Shown: positions 14,112-24,053, counted from the first letter of the stretch. The stretch is DNA of 64,000 bases from Paenibacillus etheri (GCF_001012825.1 NZ_LCZJ02000025.1:1-64000), one strand, 5' to 3'. Notes: generated by a model from the letters alone, not told the origin. A program made the numbers and translations.

Positions 14112-17100
14112 TCAACCTCCTATCCGCTTCATATGCTGTTTGGGGATATCAAAAGAAACCCGTGTACCTTTTCCTTCAACACTTTGTATACGAATGTTTT
14201 TTCCATAAAGAAGTTTGATGCGCTGACTAATATTCCACAGCCCTACGCCTCTTTTATCTACATCTGATTTCATCATTTCCTCCAGCTTGTGTTCACTCAT
14301 TCCGCATCCATCATCTTCTACAACAAAGCTGACCACAGAAGGATCCGACTCTTTCACAGATATAGTTACCTTTCCTCCCCGTAAATTGGACATCAGTCCA
14401 TGTCTTATAGCATTTTCTACTAATGGTTGTAGGATAAGTGGGGGAATCCGGCTATCCGTATTTGCGGTTATATCATATTCCACTTGTAATCTAGTACCAA
14501 AGCGCACTTTTTCAATATTAATATATGCTTTAACCAGCTCTAGCTCACTCTCCAGGGAGGTTAACGAATCCAACTGTTTGAAGTCAAAGCTGCTTCTCAA
14601 ATACTGCGACAGCTCCAGTGTTAATTCTTCCGCCTGCTCAGGTTCTTCCACACATAATGCAGCAATTGAATTCAGGGCATTGTACAAGAAATGAGGTTTG
14701 ATCTGAGAACGTAAAAAGGCAATTTCGGTATCTTTAGCTTTCTTCACAGAAGCTCTCAATCGGGTCAGACTTTTCACACGCGCCATTAATTCTTCCGCTT
14801 CAAACGGCTTCCCCACATAATCATTTGCCCCATTGTCCATGGACATTTTCATATCGCTAACTCTATTCTTCGCCGTCAGCATTAATACAGGCAGCTCAAA
14901 GGGTGTGAATCTCTCTCTAATCTTTTGCAGAACCTCATAGCCAGAAATATCCGGCATTGTAATGTCCAGAACAACGAGGAAGAAGTCTGAATTCTTCGCT
15001 AACTCATCAAGTGCCAGCTGCCCGCGGTTCACAACAACAATGGAATATCCCTCTAGCCTGAACAAGTTGATCATAGATTGCAGGTTGGCAAAATCATCGT
15101 CCACGACCAAAATCGGCTCATTGATTTTACCTTTGATATATATAGGATACTCCTGGCGCGGAAAGAAAACTTCTCTATAAGGAAGAGTCTTTTCCACGAT
15201 TGGGCCCGTGACTTGATTAGATGTTTGATCCCACCGTGGAAGAGTAAATATAAAGACCGAACCTTTACCTGCAACAGAGTCCACTCTAATGCTCCCGCCA
15301 TGTAACTCCACTAGCTTCTTGGTAATGCTTAGTCCGAGACCTGTTCCACCATGACTATGAATTTCAGCTTCGTCCACCTGCTCAAAGGCCATAAAAATAC
15401 GTTTCTGCATATCCGGCGCAATTCCGATTCCCGAGTCTGCCACACGAACTTCAACCCATTCATGAGTAACTCTGGCACTAATATTTATTTCACCCTGCTC
15501 CGTGAATTTAATCGCATTATCTACCAGGTTGTGCAAAATCTGAATCAAACGGTTGCCATCTGCATGCACTGGAGGGAAATCAGAAGCGACATTGTTTACG
15601 AGAAGGATCGACTTTTCTCCGAGCAGGAACGAATGAATGCCAATGACAGAATCAATAACAGCTTTCAGATCTAGGGTGCTTTTATATAACGTGATATCCC
15701 CATGTTTCATTTTGGAATAATCGAGTAGTTCGTTTACCATATAAGTTAATCTTCTTCCACTTCCCATTACGATTGCTAGATTCTGCGCTTGCCTTTCGGA
15801 ACCGGACCCTCAACCCCATTAAGTAGTGTAGCAGTAATGTTTACTATGGCATTTAGTGGTGTCTTCAGCTCATGAGAGGTATTGGAGAGAAACTCGTCCT
15901 TAATTTTGTCCAGACCGATCAGCTGGTTTTTCATTTCATCTATCGTATGATAAGCCTCGAAAAAACGGAGAACAATCAGAACGATCATAATGATATTAAA
16001 GGCTACAATGTAAAACTGTCCGAGCCAAAGATTCTCTTTTATCGAAAGTGCAAACAGAATTACATCTATGGAGTACAGATTGATAGCAAGAATCGCTAAG
16101 AAAAGCAGCAACGATTTGATCCGGTTTACTTCTGCGCTTCTAATATACAGGATAGCTACTCTATACAACATCCAAATTAACATCAATTCATATACAATAA
16201 TCACATACGAAGAGAAGAGTGTATATGTACGAATAGGCAGGATCGCTACCAGAATTATAAAGCTGCCTAGTATAATCGTTACGAGTTGCGTAAGTTTTAA
16301 AGAGATTATGCTTTTGTGCATTTGGTAGAAAAATATAGCCAGAACAATAAAACATGATATGGAGCTAATATCCTTCACCTTGTATAACACAATGAACGAA
16401 AGATTTGGGAAAAACAGTAACAGTGAACGTTCTCCAATCAAGCCATGATAGATCGCAAGCAGTAAACAAATAATAGCAAACACAAGTAAGGAGTAATCCT
16501 TCTTACGGTATAAAGCAGCCGCCACAAAACAGATGACAAAAATAAGCGATAATGTTCCCAATATTGCAACCGTGCTAAATTCACGGGCCGTACTCTTCTG
16601 CTGGTTCTCCAGCATAGCTGCTTCCTCGCCAAAAGTAAGAGATACCGGAATACTTGCATTTACATATTCATAGTTAGAAACTTGAATGATGATCTCAACA
16701 TCACCCTTTTCAGACGAAAACAGCCCGATCTGCGGGATATTCCCCGACTGGTAATCGGCTGTACTGATTGCAGGCTTTCCATCTTCAATGAGTAGATGTC
16801 CATTCACATATATCGCACTTGAAAAACGGATATTCGTTTTTTTTAAGGCAAACACACCGTTTACAGGTAAGTTTTTCAGCACCATCCGATAAGTAGCAGA
16901 ACCGAATGCAGGTAATGGTTGTCCATCAATCACTTTGCCATTCCATCGTGAGGGGACCTCCATCCAGGCTGTTGGGGCTGGTTTGACTGTGCTTGATTCT
17001 ATAAAATGCTCACGCATTAGCAGCTGGTTCCAATAGAATTCCCACTCCCCGTCTAGCTTGATGATCTTTTGTTGTTGGTAATCCCACGTTGAAAGATCCA

Positions 17101-17221
17101 TGCTCCCCTTCTGAACTTGATGGCGATTTACATGTTGATCGTTGTCTATTAAAAGAGAGAGTGGAATTGTTGCTAACGAGAGGAAAGCAATTAAATAAAT
17201 AAGTAATGTCCTTTTGAGCAT
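14112..17221 (-). pseudogene. 7TM-DISM hybrid histidine kinase, split by a frameshift
   Basis: Two open frames (15776-17221 and 14112-15767) together make one kinase of about 1,035 residues. The first holds a membrane anchor, an extracellular 7TMR-DISM sensor domain, seven transmembrane segments (about residues 205-410) and the start of HisKA with SHELKTPLN, then stops after …GVEGPVPKGKRRI. The second resumes with GSGRRLTYMVNELLDYSK, then HATPase (GTGLGLSITKKL), a receiver (EPILVVDDD…LVVLDITMPD), a LytS-like His_kinase segment (LRSQIKPHFLYNALNSIA) and a second HATPase. Adding one base in the CCGAAAGG stretch (15793-15800) gives PERQAQNLAIVMGSGRRL and joins the frames. Start ATG 17221 has AAAGGGG upstream. 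Its cognate regulator immediately downstream is also truncated, so the system is likely dead unless the indel is a read error. Confidence 0.85.
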
Positions 17222-17423
17222 CGTAGGCCCCTTTTCTATGGTGAAGTTAAGCTACAGCATACGCTTGGGGTATCGTGCAACACTTGGATTAAACATTGGA
17301 TAGCAATACAAACAAGATAGATTATAGATGACGATAAAATAATTCTATAAAATTTTCTGTTTTCCTTCATGTTTCGACAAAATAAAAAAACGGCATCTCT
17401 GCCCATCTGACTATAATCCATGC

Positions 17424-17454
17424 TTGACCTTAGGTCAGACCTAAGGTTTATAGT
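17424..17454 (+). promoter_or_regulatory. MerR-type promoter with 19-bp spacer and central dyad
   Basis: -35 TTGACC (17424-17429), a 19-base spacer and -10 TATAGT (17449-17454). The spacer carries the inverted repeat ACCTTAGGTC-A-GACCTAAGGT (17427-17447). The over-long spacer with a dyad is the classic arrangement that MerR activators untwist. It drives the gene starting at 17496. Confidence 0.88.
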
Positions 17455-17495
17455 TAATGTATTCAGCAAATACCCAACAGATAGGAGTACCGCCA

Positions 17496-18272
17496 TTGAA
17501 TCAGCACATTACGATTGGTGAACTTTCAAAACTTATGAATGTATCTGTGCACCAAATTCGATATTTTGAGGAAAAAGAAATTCTATTTCCAGCCTATACC
17601 GATAGCAATCAATACCGGATGTACGGGATTAATGAGATTTATCAGTTGGCCCAAATCTTATTGCTCCGCAAATTGAACATACCAGTCAGCACAATTAACA
17701 AAAGTATGAATAGCTTCTCCACAAATGACTATCATCAGCTTATGAAGCAATCTCTAAGTAAAATAAGCTCAGAAATAAATCAGTTAATGTTGTTGCAACA
17801 GTTTTTGCAAAAGGTACTTAAGGAATACGAGCACTCCGACATTCTAGAAGACAGATATCACATTAAACAATTGGATACTCGTCATCTAAAAAAGTGGATG
17901 GAACTACAGCAAGATGAGTCACTCACCGCTCGAAGTCTGTATGAAAAAAAACCGCTACTGTCTCATTTATTTGAAACAGATCTGCATTATTTATACGATT
18001 CTGAACAAATATCCTTATGTTATGAAAGCATTCACACACCGGACATCATTCTAGAAAAAGGTAGTTATCTATATAAATCATTTTTCGTGACGGATGATCA
18101 GGATATTGAACGTGAGATTGCTCAACTGGAACACTATATAACAGAGCATCACTATACAATTCAGGGACAATTGATCCTATTGGAAAAATCATATCTATCC
18201 ATGTTCAACAATGACAAGCTTCATTATGAAATTCAAATTAAAATCAAGCATGACTCTGACGGTGTAGCATGA
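17496..18272 (+). CDS. MerR family transcriptional regulator
   Basis: About 258 residues. The N-terminal MerR helix-turn-helix and wing (HITIGELSKLMNVSVHQIRYFEEKEILFP, YRMYGINEIYQLAQILLLRKL) is followed by a long coiled-coil dimer helix (about 85-120) and a C-terminal domain of about 130 residues without a recognised effector fold. The start is TTG 17496 with TAGGAG eight bases upstream. The earlier in-frame GTG at 17457 is rejected because it lies three bases past the -10 box. The gene overlaps the next one by four bases (ATGA), forming an operon with the GNAT and hydrolase genes that it probably activates from its own promoter. Confidence 0.88.
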   Translation: MNQHITIGELSKLMNVSVHQIRYFEEKEILFPAYTDSNQYRMYGINEIYQLAQILLLRKLNIPVSTINKSMNSFSTNDYHQLMKQSLSKISSEINQLMLLQQFLQKVLKEYEHSDILEDRYHIKQLDTRHLKKWMELQQDESLTARSLYEKKPLLSHLFETDLHYLYDSEQISLCYESIHTPDIILEKGSYLYKSFFVTDDQDIEREIAQLEHYITEHHYTIQGQLILLEKSYLSMFNNDKLHYEIQIKIKHDSDGVA

Positions 18273-18949
18273 TAAGTCTGAACAAGATTACAATTACTCG
18301 TTACCAAGAGCAAGACCATAGAGCAGTGTGCAGTCTTTTAGTGGATGCGTTCCATGGTAAGTTCCACTCCCTCATCCCACTGGCGGACGATGATATTACT
18401 GAACTACTCTTTGGACTCTGGGAACATGATCAACACCTGGAATCATCACAACAATTCGTCGCCAAAGAAAATGGAGAAGTTGTCGGTACGCTCAGCTTAA
18501 AGTGGAAGAGCGCCCGATCGTCAGACAGAAGTAAAATAAAACCATCTCACCCTAGTCCCATTTCACAATTATTCAAGCAGTTTGGATATCTAAATGTATG
18601 CAAGTTAATGGCCGGATTATATTTTTTGAATTATCAGCCGCGGGCAAAAGAATGTTATATCGAGCACTTGGCCGTTCGTTCAAGCCACCGCAATAAAGGA
18701 ATCGGCAAGCAGTTGCTTAGTTGGGCAATAGATTGTGTAAACAATCATTCCGAAGTGAACAAATTAACACTACATGTTGCTGAAAATAATAAACGAGCCA
18801 TTCATATGTACCAACAGATGGACTTTGGTATCAATCAATCTAACTATAGCGGGATTAGACACCTACTATTTAAAGAGGCTAATTGGCTTTATATGACGCG
18901 GAGTTTACCGCTACACCCTAGGAGTTCAATAAATGAAAACAAATATTAA
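18269..18949 (+). CDS. GNAT family N-acetyltransferase
   Basis: A 226-residue acetyl-CoA-dependent transferase. The GNAT core is visible: ITRYQEQDHRAVCSLLVDAF at the N-terminus, acetyl-CoA loop YIEHLAVRSSHRNKGIGKQLLSWAI (R/Q-x-x-G-x-G/A version RNKGIG), and the following beta strand KLTLHVAENNKRAIHMYQQMDF. A long insertion (about 75-120) separates the two halves. The substrate is unknown. It starts four bases inside the MerR gene and overlaps the hydrolase gene by 17 bases, so all three are translated together. The context suggests detoxification of a small molecule sensed by the MerR protein. Confidence 0.88.
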   Translation: MISLNKITITRYQEQDHRAVCSLLVDAFHGKFHSLIPLADDDITELLFGLWEHDQHLESSQQFVAKENGEVVGTLSLKWKSARSSDRSKIKPSHPSPISQLFKQFGYLNVCKLMAGLYFLNYQPRAKECYIEHLAVRSSHRNKGIGKQLLSWAIDCVNNHSEVNKLTLHVAENNKRAIHMYQQMDFGINQSNYSGIRHLLFKEANWLYMTRSLPLHPRSSINENKY

Positions 18950-19940
18950 ATTCACCGCATGGATAATCACTGGTTTAATGTTAGCTTCCGTCTTATTCGT
19001 ATTAAAGCAGCACTCCTATGTAATGGCTGAGCAAAGGATAGAAATTGAAACGGCTCATGGTACGCTAACAGGAACTTTAATACTGCCAGAAAAATACTCT
19101 GGAACCGTTGGGCTAGTAGTTTTTGTTCATGGTGATGGCCCCATAAATGACACATACGATGATGGATATAAACCTTTGTGGGAGAAATTCGCATCTGCCG
19201 GATATGCTTCGTTGTCTCTTAACAAGCCTGGTATTGATGGCTCTTCTGGTAACTGGTTGGAACAAAGTATGGAAGATCGTGCTCAGGAAACGATATCTGC
19301 GATTAACTGGGCGAAGTCCTTACCGATGATTGATACGCAATCTATTGGTTTATGGGGAGCAAGTCAAGCCGGATGGGTGATTCCCAAGATTGTAAGAGAA
19401 GTTCCTGATATCGCGTTCAGTATTCTTGTATCGCCTGCCGTGAACTGGATTTCTCAAGGTAAATACAATACAAGACTAGAAATGAAACAACAAGGCTTCT
19501 CAGAATATGAGATCCAAGCGAAAGAACATGAGAACGTTCAAGTCTTACAATTACTTAATGAACGAGCATCTTATGAAGATTACTTGCGAATTGCAGATTC
19601 CGAGGATTTGATTTCAAGAGAAAGATGGACATTTATCACCAAAAATTATAAGTCAGATGCTACTGAAGAACTTAGTTACTTCAATGCTCCTGTCCATTTA
19701 GTACTCGGCGGTCAGGATATCAATGTAGATATTGAGGAAACCGAACGTATTTACCGTGAAAAAATACCTGTCAGCTTACTCTCAGTCTCTTATTTTGCCA
19801 ACGCTGACCACTCTATGCTGTCAAAGAAGAATGCCGCATCCCCCTTAAGGGCTTATTTAACCGCTGTTTTCTTTCCACGACTATTGCTGGACGATCAATA
19901 TTTAAATGATCTATGCCGATTTGTGAAGACACTTCCGTAA
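18933..19940 (+). CDS. Membrane-anchored or exported alpha/beta hydrolase
   Basis: A 335-residue serine hydrolase of the S33/dienelactone-like group. Residues 1-32 are a signal or anchor segment (basic start, then WIITGLMLASVLFVL). The mature part has the oxyanion motif FVHGDGP, nucleophile elbow GASQAG (Ser about 145), an acidic residue in LGGQDINVD and the catalytic His in NADHSM. Activity is expected outside the membrane, on esters or peptides of unknown kind. The ATG at 18933 follows TAGGAG and overlaps the end of the GNAT gene by 17 bases. It is the last gene of the MerR operon. Confidence 0.85.
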   Translation: MKTNIKFTAWIITGLMLASVLFVLKQHSYVMAEQRIEIETAHGTLTGTLILPEKYSGTVGLVVFVHGDGPINDTYDDGYKPLWEKFASAGYASLSLNKPGIDGSSGNWLEQSMEDRAQETISAINWAKSLPMIDTQSIGLWGASQAGWVIPKIVREVPDIAFSILVSPAVNWISQGKYNTRLEMKQQGFSEYEIQAKEHENVQVLQLLNERASYEDYLRIADSEDLISRERWTFITKNYKSDATEELSYFNAPVHLVLGGQDINVDIEETERIYREKIPVSLLSVSYFANADHSMLSKKNAASPLRAYLTAVFFPRLLLDDQYLNDLCRFVKTLP

Positions 19941-19968
19941 ACCTATTCTCAGATAAGAAGTCTGGCTA

Positions 19969-19999
19969 TTGACTTTACCCTTAGGGAAAGGTCCATAGT
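19969..19999 (+). promoter_or_regulatory. Second MerR-type promoter (19-bp spacer)
   Basis: -35 TTGACT (19969-19974), a 19-base spacer and -10 CATAGT (19994-19999). The spacer holds the imperfect dyad CTTTACCCTTAGGGAAAGG. It lies 68 bases ahead of the next MerR-type gene and matches the layout of the promoter at 17424. Confidence 0.75.
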
Positions 20000-20066
20000 G
20001 GAATTGAACAGACCAGTGACATTCAAAGTTTATATATCATTAAATATCGAAGAAATGGAGATGAGA

Positions 20067-20897
20067 TTGTTGCTGTCCATAGGAGAATTCTCGAAGATAT
20101 GCGAAGTGTCAACCAAAACGCTGCGATATTATGATGAAATTGGATTAATTCATCCTGATGAGATTAATCCTGAGAATGGTTATAGGTATTATTCCATCAA
20201 ACAACTAAAAAAAATGCTCTTTATTAACCGTTTAAAGTCTTATTATTTTTCGCTTGAAGAAATTAAAGACATTCTGGAATGGGAACAAGATAAATCTGAA
20301 GAGAGACTTTATGTAGCCCTAAATCTAAAAAAAAGAGAAATACAGGAAAAACTACGGACTTATGAATTCACCCTAAAACAAATCAATAATGATGTTATTA
20401 ATTTGGAGAAAGGCATTCCCATGATGTCCTACCTGAATGAGATAAAAGTTCAGCTTGTTGAAACTCAGCCTATGAATATTCTTTTTACACGTCAGATGTT
20501 GAGCAGTGATGACTATACGTTAGGTTATGGACATTATTTTAGCAGGCTATATGAAAAAATCGCCACTGATAAACTCACTTTGCTTGGCACGCCAATAACA
20601 ATTTATCACAGTGAGGAATATAATCCTGCCGGAAATGATACAGAGTTTGCCCTACCTATTGAGGAGATCGTAAAAGGTACGAGAGAATTACGTGAAGGGC
20701 TGTGTGCGAAGTCTGTTTATAAGGGCCCTTATTCAGAATTAACATCGGTTTATGCGAAGCTCACAGAATGGATAGAAAATGAAGGTTATGATTTGGTGAG
20801 CTCCCCCTATGAAAAATATATAACAGACCCCACGCAAACTACGGATCCTGAGGATCTTGTTACTGAGGTGTATTTTCCTGTTAAGAAAAGATCGTAG
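20067..20897 (+). CDS. MerR family regulator with GyrI-like effector domain (BmrR type)
   Basis: About 276 residues. Residues 1-70 form the MerR DNA-binding domain (LSIGEFSKICEVSTKTLRYYDEIGLI, YRYYSIKQLKKMLFINRLK). A coiled coil spans about 75-115, and a GyrI-like/BmrR C-terminal ligand domain follows (ELREGLCAKSVYKGPYSELTSVYAKL). Such regulators sense hydrophobic cations or drugs. The start is TTG 20067 with GGAG seven bases upstream. The longer frame from GTG 19998 would begin inside the -10 box of its promoter and is rejected. The following serine hydrolase gene, 46 bases on, is the probable co-regulated target. Confidence 0.85.
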   Translation: MLLSIGEFSKICEVSTKTLRYYDEIGLIHPDEINPENGYRYYSIKQLKKMLFINRLKSYYFSLEEIKDILEWEQDKSEERLYVALNLKKREIQEKLRTYEFTLKQINNDVINLEKGIPMMSYLNEIKVQLVETQPMNILFTRQMLSSDDYTLGYGHYFSRLYEKIATDKLTLLGTPITIYHSEEYNPAGNDTEFALPIEEIVKGTRELREGLCAKSVYKGPYSELTSVYAKLTEWIENEGYDLVSSPYEKYITDPTQTTDPEDLVTEVYFPVKKRS

Positions 20898-20943
20898 CTA
20901 CACTGATATTCACACCAAAATTTAAATATAAGGAGTTACCTAA

Positions 20944-21972
20944 ATGAATAGAAACTACTGGCCCACGACAGACTGGCAAACGTCAGATCCAGCTACCTTA
21001 GGAATGGATGCTGAACTACTTTCAGCACTAGAAGCGAAGATTAAATCCGACTATAGTAATATAAACGGAATTGTAGTGGTGAGAAATGGATATATTGCCT
21101 ATGAACAATACTATAATGGCTATGGTCCGAAAGATCTGCATCATGTGGCTTCTGTAACGAAAAGCATCGTATCCGCTCTGATTGGTATTGCCATTGATGC
21201 AGGATATATCAAGCATGTTGATCAGAAGGTGCTGGATTTTTTCCCCGACTATGTTCCTGATGATACTGCTGCCAATTTACAAAAACGAGAAATCACAATA
21301 CGCCATTTGCTCACCATGACAGCTCCCTATGCTTTCGAGGACTGGCATGAACCGCTGGAGCAAATGTGTATGTTGCCTGACTGGGTAAAATATACGCTGG
21401 ATATACTGGGTCAACAAGGAACTATTGGCTCTTTTAAATATTCCACCGCTGGAGCACATCTGCTATCTGCCATCATCACGCGAAGCACTGGAAAAAGTGC
21501 CCGTGAGTTCGCCAACGAACGTTTATTTAAACCTATCGGAATGAAAGAAATCACGGATTATGAAATGAGGTCATTTGAGTTTGATGATTTGTTTGGGGTA
21601 AATGTGAAAGGTTGGGTGGAAGATCCAAATCGTATCACCACGGGAGGATGGGGACTTACGTTGTCTCCACGCGATATGTCGCGTTTTGGTTTATTATATT
21701 TGAACCGTGGAAAATGGGAGAATAATCAGATCATTTCGGAGACATGGATTGAGGAATCAACAGCGATGAACCCTAATCATTACGGTTATTTGTGGTGGCT
21801 ACGTGAAGAAGACGGGGTTTACACCTACTCAGCGTTAGGTGATGGTGGTAATGTCATTTGCTGCATTCCAGAAAAGGATCTTGTCGTAACCATCGCCTCA
21901 GAATTCACACTTCAGCCTCTTGACCGGTGGCCTCTGATTAAGGATTGTATTATTCCGTCTGTGTTAGAGTAA
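20944..21972 (+). CDS. Serine hydrolase, class C beta-lactamase / penicillin-binding-protein fold
   Basis: A 342-residue enzyme. The active-site SxxK is SVTK (about residue 77, in HHVASVTKSIVSALIG). The second motif YST lies in FKYSTAGAHLLSA, and a Gly-rich strand (ALGDGGNVI) lies where KTG would be. There is no signal peptide, so it is probably cytoplasmic, consistent with an esterase, transesterase or amidase rather than a secreted beta-lactamase. The ATG at 20944 has AAGGAG nine bases upstream. It follows the GyrI-type MerR gene by 46 bases without an intervening terminator, suggesting one transcript. Confidence 0.88.
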   Translation: MNRNYWPTTDWQTSDPATLGMDAELLSALEAKIKSDYSNINGIVVVRNGYIAYEQYYNGYGPKDLHHVASVTKSIVSALIGIAIDAGYIKHVDQKVLDFFPDYVPDDTAANLQKREITIRHLLTMTAPYAFEDWHEPLEQMCMLPDWVKYTLDILGQQGTIGSFKYSTAGAHLLSAIITRSTGKSAREFANERLFKPIGMKEITDYEMRSFEFDDLFGVNVKGWVEDPNRITTGGWGLTLSPRDMSRFGLLYLNRGKWENNQIISETWIEESTAMNPNHYGYLWWLREEDGVYTYSALGDGGNVICCIPEKDLVVTIASEFTLQPLDRWPLIKDCIIPSVLE

Positions 21973-22051
21973 ATAAGGTAGAAACGTGCTGATTGCCACT
22001 TCATTAACATCAAGAAGAGCAATCAGCGTCTACACTCTAAATCATTTTGCT

Positions 22052-22441
22052 TCAAGGGAATATGATATCGCCTTCGTTGCTGCTTACATCAAAAAATCCT
22101 ACTTTGTGTTTTATAGCCAACTCCCGCATCGCCGGATAGGCTTCCTCCACCACGGAATAAGCGAAAGCCGCATAGATAACAGAGGAGCCAAGCGAGTAGT
22201 CAGTTAGCCGGTTATCCGTTCCGGCTTCCTCCATCGCCTCAAAAATCTCATCCTCTACATTCATATTAGGAAATTGCTCGGACAACTCACTATAAAAGCG
22301 CTGCAGCGCCTCCGATAAAACTGATGGATCATTATAGGCATGGTCTTCCGACCACTGCACTTGCTGCTCATACCATTTCATAAACGCTGCTCTCTCTTGC
22401 GGTGCTTTAGACGTCTCGAATGCCATCAAATCATAACTCAT
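22052..22441 (-). CDS. Conserved small hypothetical protein (immunity-protein-like)
   Basis: About 129 acidic residues starting MSYDLMAFE. It has a KWYEQQVQWSEDHAY segment and a C-terminal conserved core (TDYSLGSSVIYAAFAYSVVEEAYPAMRELAIKHKVGFFDVS). I have seen this pattern as a stand-alone conserved hypothetical in many bacteria. It resembles small immunity proteins in size and acidity, but no function is established. The start at 22441 follows GAGGAGG; the longer TTG at 22447 is less likely. The upstream broken small frame ends TAATG, sharing one base with this ATG, which implies past translational coupling. Confidence 0.65.
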   Translation of the reverse strand: MSYDLMAFETSKAPQERAAFMKWYEQQVQWSEDHAYNDPSVLSEALQRFYSELSEQFPNMNVEDEIFEAMEEAGTDNRLTDYSLGSSVIYAAFAYSVVEEAYPAMRELAIKHKVGFFDVSSNEGDIIFP

Positions 22442-22535
22442 TAGCAATCCTCCTCTATAGCTCTTCTAGCCTCAGCCCACTCTTCTGGTAGAGTAAAATA
22501 TCCGAGAAATCTTTATCCCCTTCTAGTCTTTGCAT
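22441..22535 (-). pseudogene. Frameshifted small upstream cistron
   Basis: ATG 22535, behind AAGGAG, begins MQRLEGDKDF. A second frame continues LGYFTLPEEWAEARRAIEEDC and ends at TAA 22443-22441, overlapping the next gene's ATG as TAATG. One missing T in GATTTCTCGG would join them into a 31-residue peptide. The family is not recognised. It is either the remnant of a longer partner gene or a small gene with an indel. Confidence 0.4.
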
Positions 22536-22661
22536 AGTTGTGTTCTCCTTACATCCCTCGATGGACCCTTGCCGCTCGACTTGATTTCGACTAGCTGAAC
22601 AGCAAGCCCGTATATTCTCTGACATGTACTTACCTCCAATCTGGGATCGTCCCGGCTCTGT

Positions 22662-23195
22662 CTAAAAAAAGGCTACACCAAGAATGCCAGAGGCAACGAT
22701 AATGGTAAGCGGATGCAGCTTATATTTCATTAAACCATAAAGTGCAGCAAATACAATGATCAACATGCCAATGGTCTGCCAAGTAACAAAAGCGTGTTCC
22801 ATGCTATTTAAGCCAAAACGAATCGCAGCATAGGCAATCAAACCTGTAATCACTGGTCGCAAACCATAAAATAACGTTTTAATCCATTGACTGTCCCTCA
22901 CCCGATAAAAAAAGATGGAAATAACAATGATGATGATTAATGAAGGCAGAACCATGCCTAATGTGGACACAATCGCTCCTTCAATTCCAGCTACACGATA
23001 TCCGATTAAGGTTGCACTGTTAGTTGCAACAGGGCCCGGTGACATCCCTGCGATGGAAACCACCTCTTGAAATTCCTTTTCGGATAACCAACCACCAGCC
23101 ATAGCTTCATGCTGAATCATCGGAAGGATGGCGTACCCTCCCCCAAAGGAGAGCAGTCCAATTTTAATAAAGATAAAAAATAAATTCCAAATCAC
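22662..23195 (-). CDS. chrA: Chromate transporter, half-length subunit (CHR domain)
   Basis: A 177-residue membrane protein with one CHR domain: FIKIGLLSFGGGYAILPMIQHE near the start, then SIAGMSPGPVATNSATLIGYRVAG and five or six hydrophobic segments. Short CHR proteins work as heterodimers equal to one full-length ChrA, exporting chromate with sulfate-like antiport. It lies 11 bases after its partner at 23207-23869. This is the downstream half of the pair. Confidence 0.9.
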   Translation of the reverse strand: MIWNLFFIFIKIGLLSFGGGYAILPMIQHEAMAGGWLSEKEFQEVVSIAGMSPGPVATNSATLIGYRVAGIEGAIVSTLGMVLPSLIIIIVISIFFYRVRDSQWIKTLFYGLRPVITGLIAYAAIRFGLNSMEHAFVTWQTIGMLIIVFAALYGLMKYKLHPLTIIVASGILGVAFF

Positions 23196-23206
23196 AAAGC
23201 TTCCCC

Positions 23207-23869
23207 CTAGATGTAATACTCCGGATAATTCGACTCTTCATCAGAATTATTCAAGGAATCCTTCTCCGTCCGAACTTGGAGCCCTAAGAGCTGTTTGATT
23301 GGCATATATACAAACCCGATAATCAATCCAACTGCGATCACGTAAATGGGATTGATTCCGGATACTAATAAAACAATCGGTATAACCAACGCCGTAACAG
23401 CGGTAGTCTTGTCAAAAATAGCGTTCTTGGCCATTCGATATGCGGCTACTAGGATCAAGGCAATAACAGCACCATGAATCCCCTTCATGGCAGCAATAAC
23501 TTTCGGCTCTTCAGCCAGTTGTGAGTATACGGCGCTAAGCAAGCAAACAATGATAAAGGTTGGAATCGTAATCCCAGCGATTGCAGCAATCGCACCCTTC
23601 ACACCAGCAAGACGATAACCAATGAATGCCGCCGCATTTACACCTACCCCACCTGGTGCTGCGCCAGCTAAAGATAGAATTTCATCCATCTCCTCTTCCC
23701 CCAGCCATTTCCGTTTGGCGGAAATTTCCCGTTCGATCATAGGGATCATCGCATAACCTCCCCCGAAAGTTACGGGACCGATTCGAACAAATACCCAAAA
23801 CAACTGGAACAATAGACTTATCCTCAGGTCCGTATTCGTCATCGCATTTGTTTTCATAGTTGTTCTCAT
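23207..23869 (-). CDS. chrA: Chromate transporter, half-length subunit (CHR domain)
   Basis: The partner of the preceding entry. It carries the same signature (FVRIGPVTFGGGYAMIPMIERE, then SLAGAAPGGVGVNAAAFIGYRLAG) and about six hydrophobic segments, ending in a hydrophilic tail. The start is drawn at ATG 23869, preceded by AAGGGTGGAG. A longer frame begins at 23896, but that ATG lies only a few bases past TATAAT at about 23905, so it would leave almost no leader. The tandem half-genes form a bicistronic operon. Confidence 0.88.
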   Translation of the reverse strand: MRTTMKTNAMTNTDLRISLLFQLFWVFVRIGPVTFGGGYAMIPMIEREISAKRKWLGEEEMDEILSLAGAAPGGVGVNAAAFIGYRLAGVKGAIAAIAGITIPTFIIVCLLSAVYSQLAEEPKVIAAMKGIHGAVIALILVAAYRMAKNAIFDKTTAVTALVIPIVLLVSGINPIYVIAVGLIIGFVYMPIKQLLGLQVRTEKDSLNNSDEESNYPEYYI

Positions 23870-24053
23870 GGACTCCACCCTTATATTTTCTGACATAATT
23901 TCATTATATCACTTTTTCCCAAAATGGAATTAAGTTTTTCGAACGGTAAAATACAATCTAAGGTTTATGCGTTATACTATATTAATGTTAATAAATACAA
24001 ACTTTATAGAAAACGATCTTACTAGTTCATCCTATATAGCTTGGAGGTATATC

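Noticed and set aside
17236-17496. 86-codon minus-strand frame between the kinase and MerR genes
   Set aside because: It covers the MerR promoter and start codon, has no ribosome-binding site, and its hydrophobic stretch is only A/T-rich sequence.
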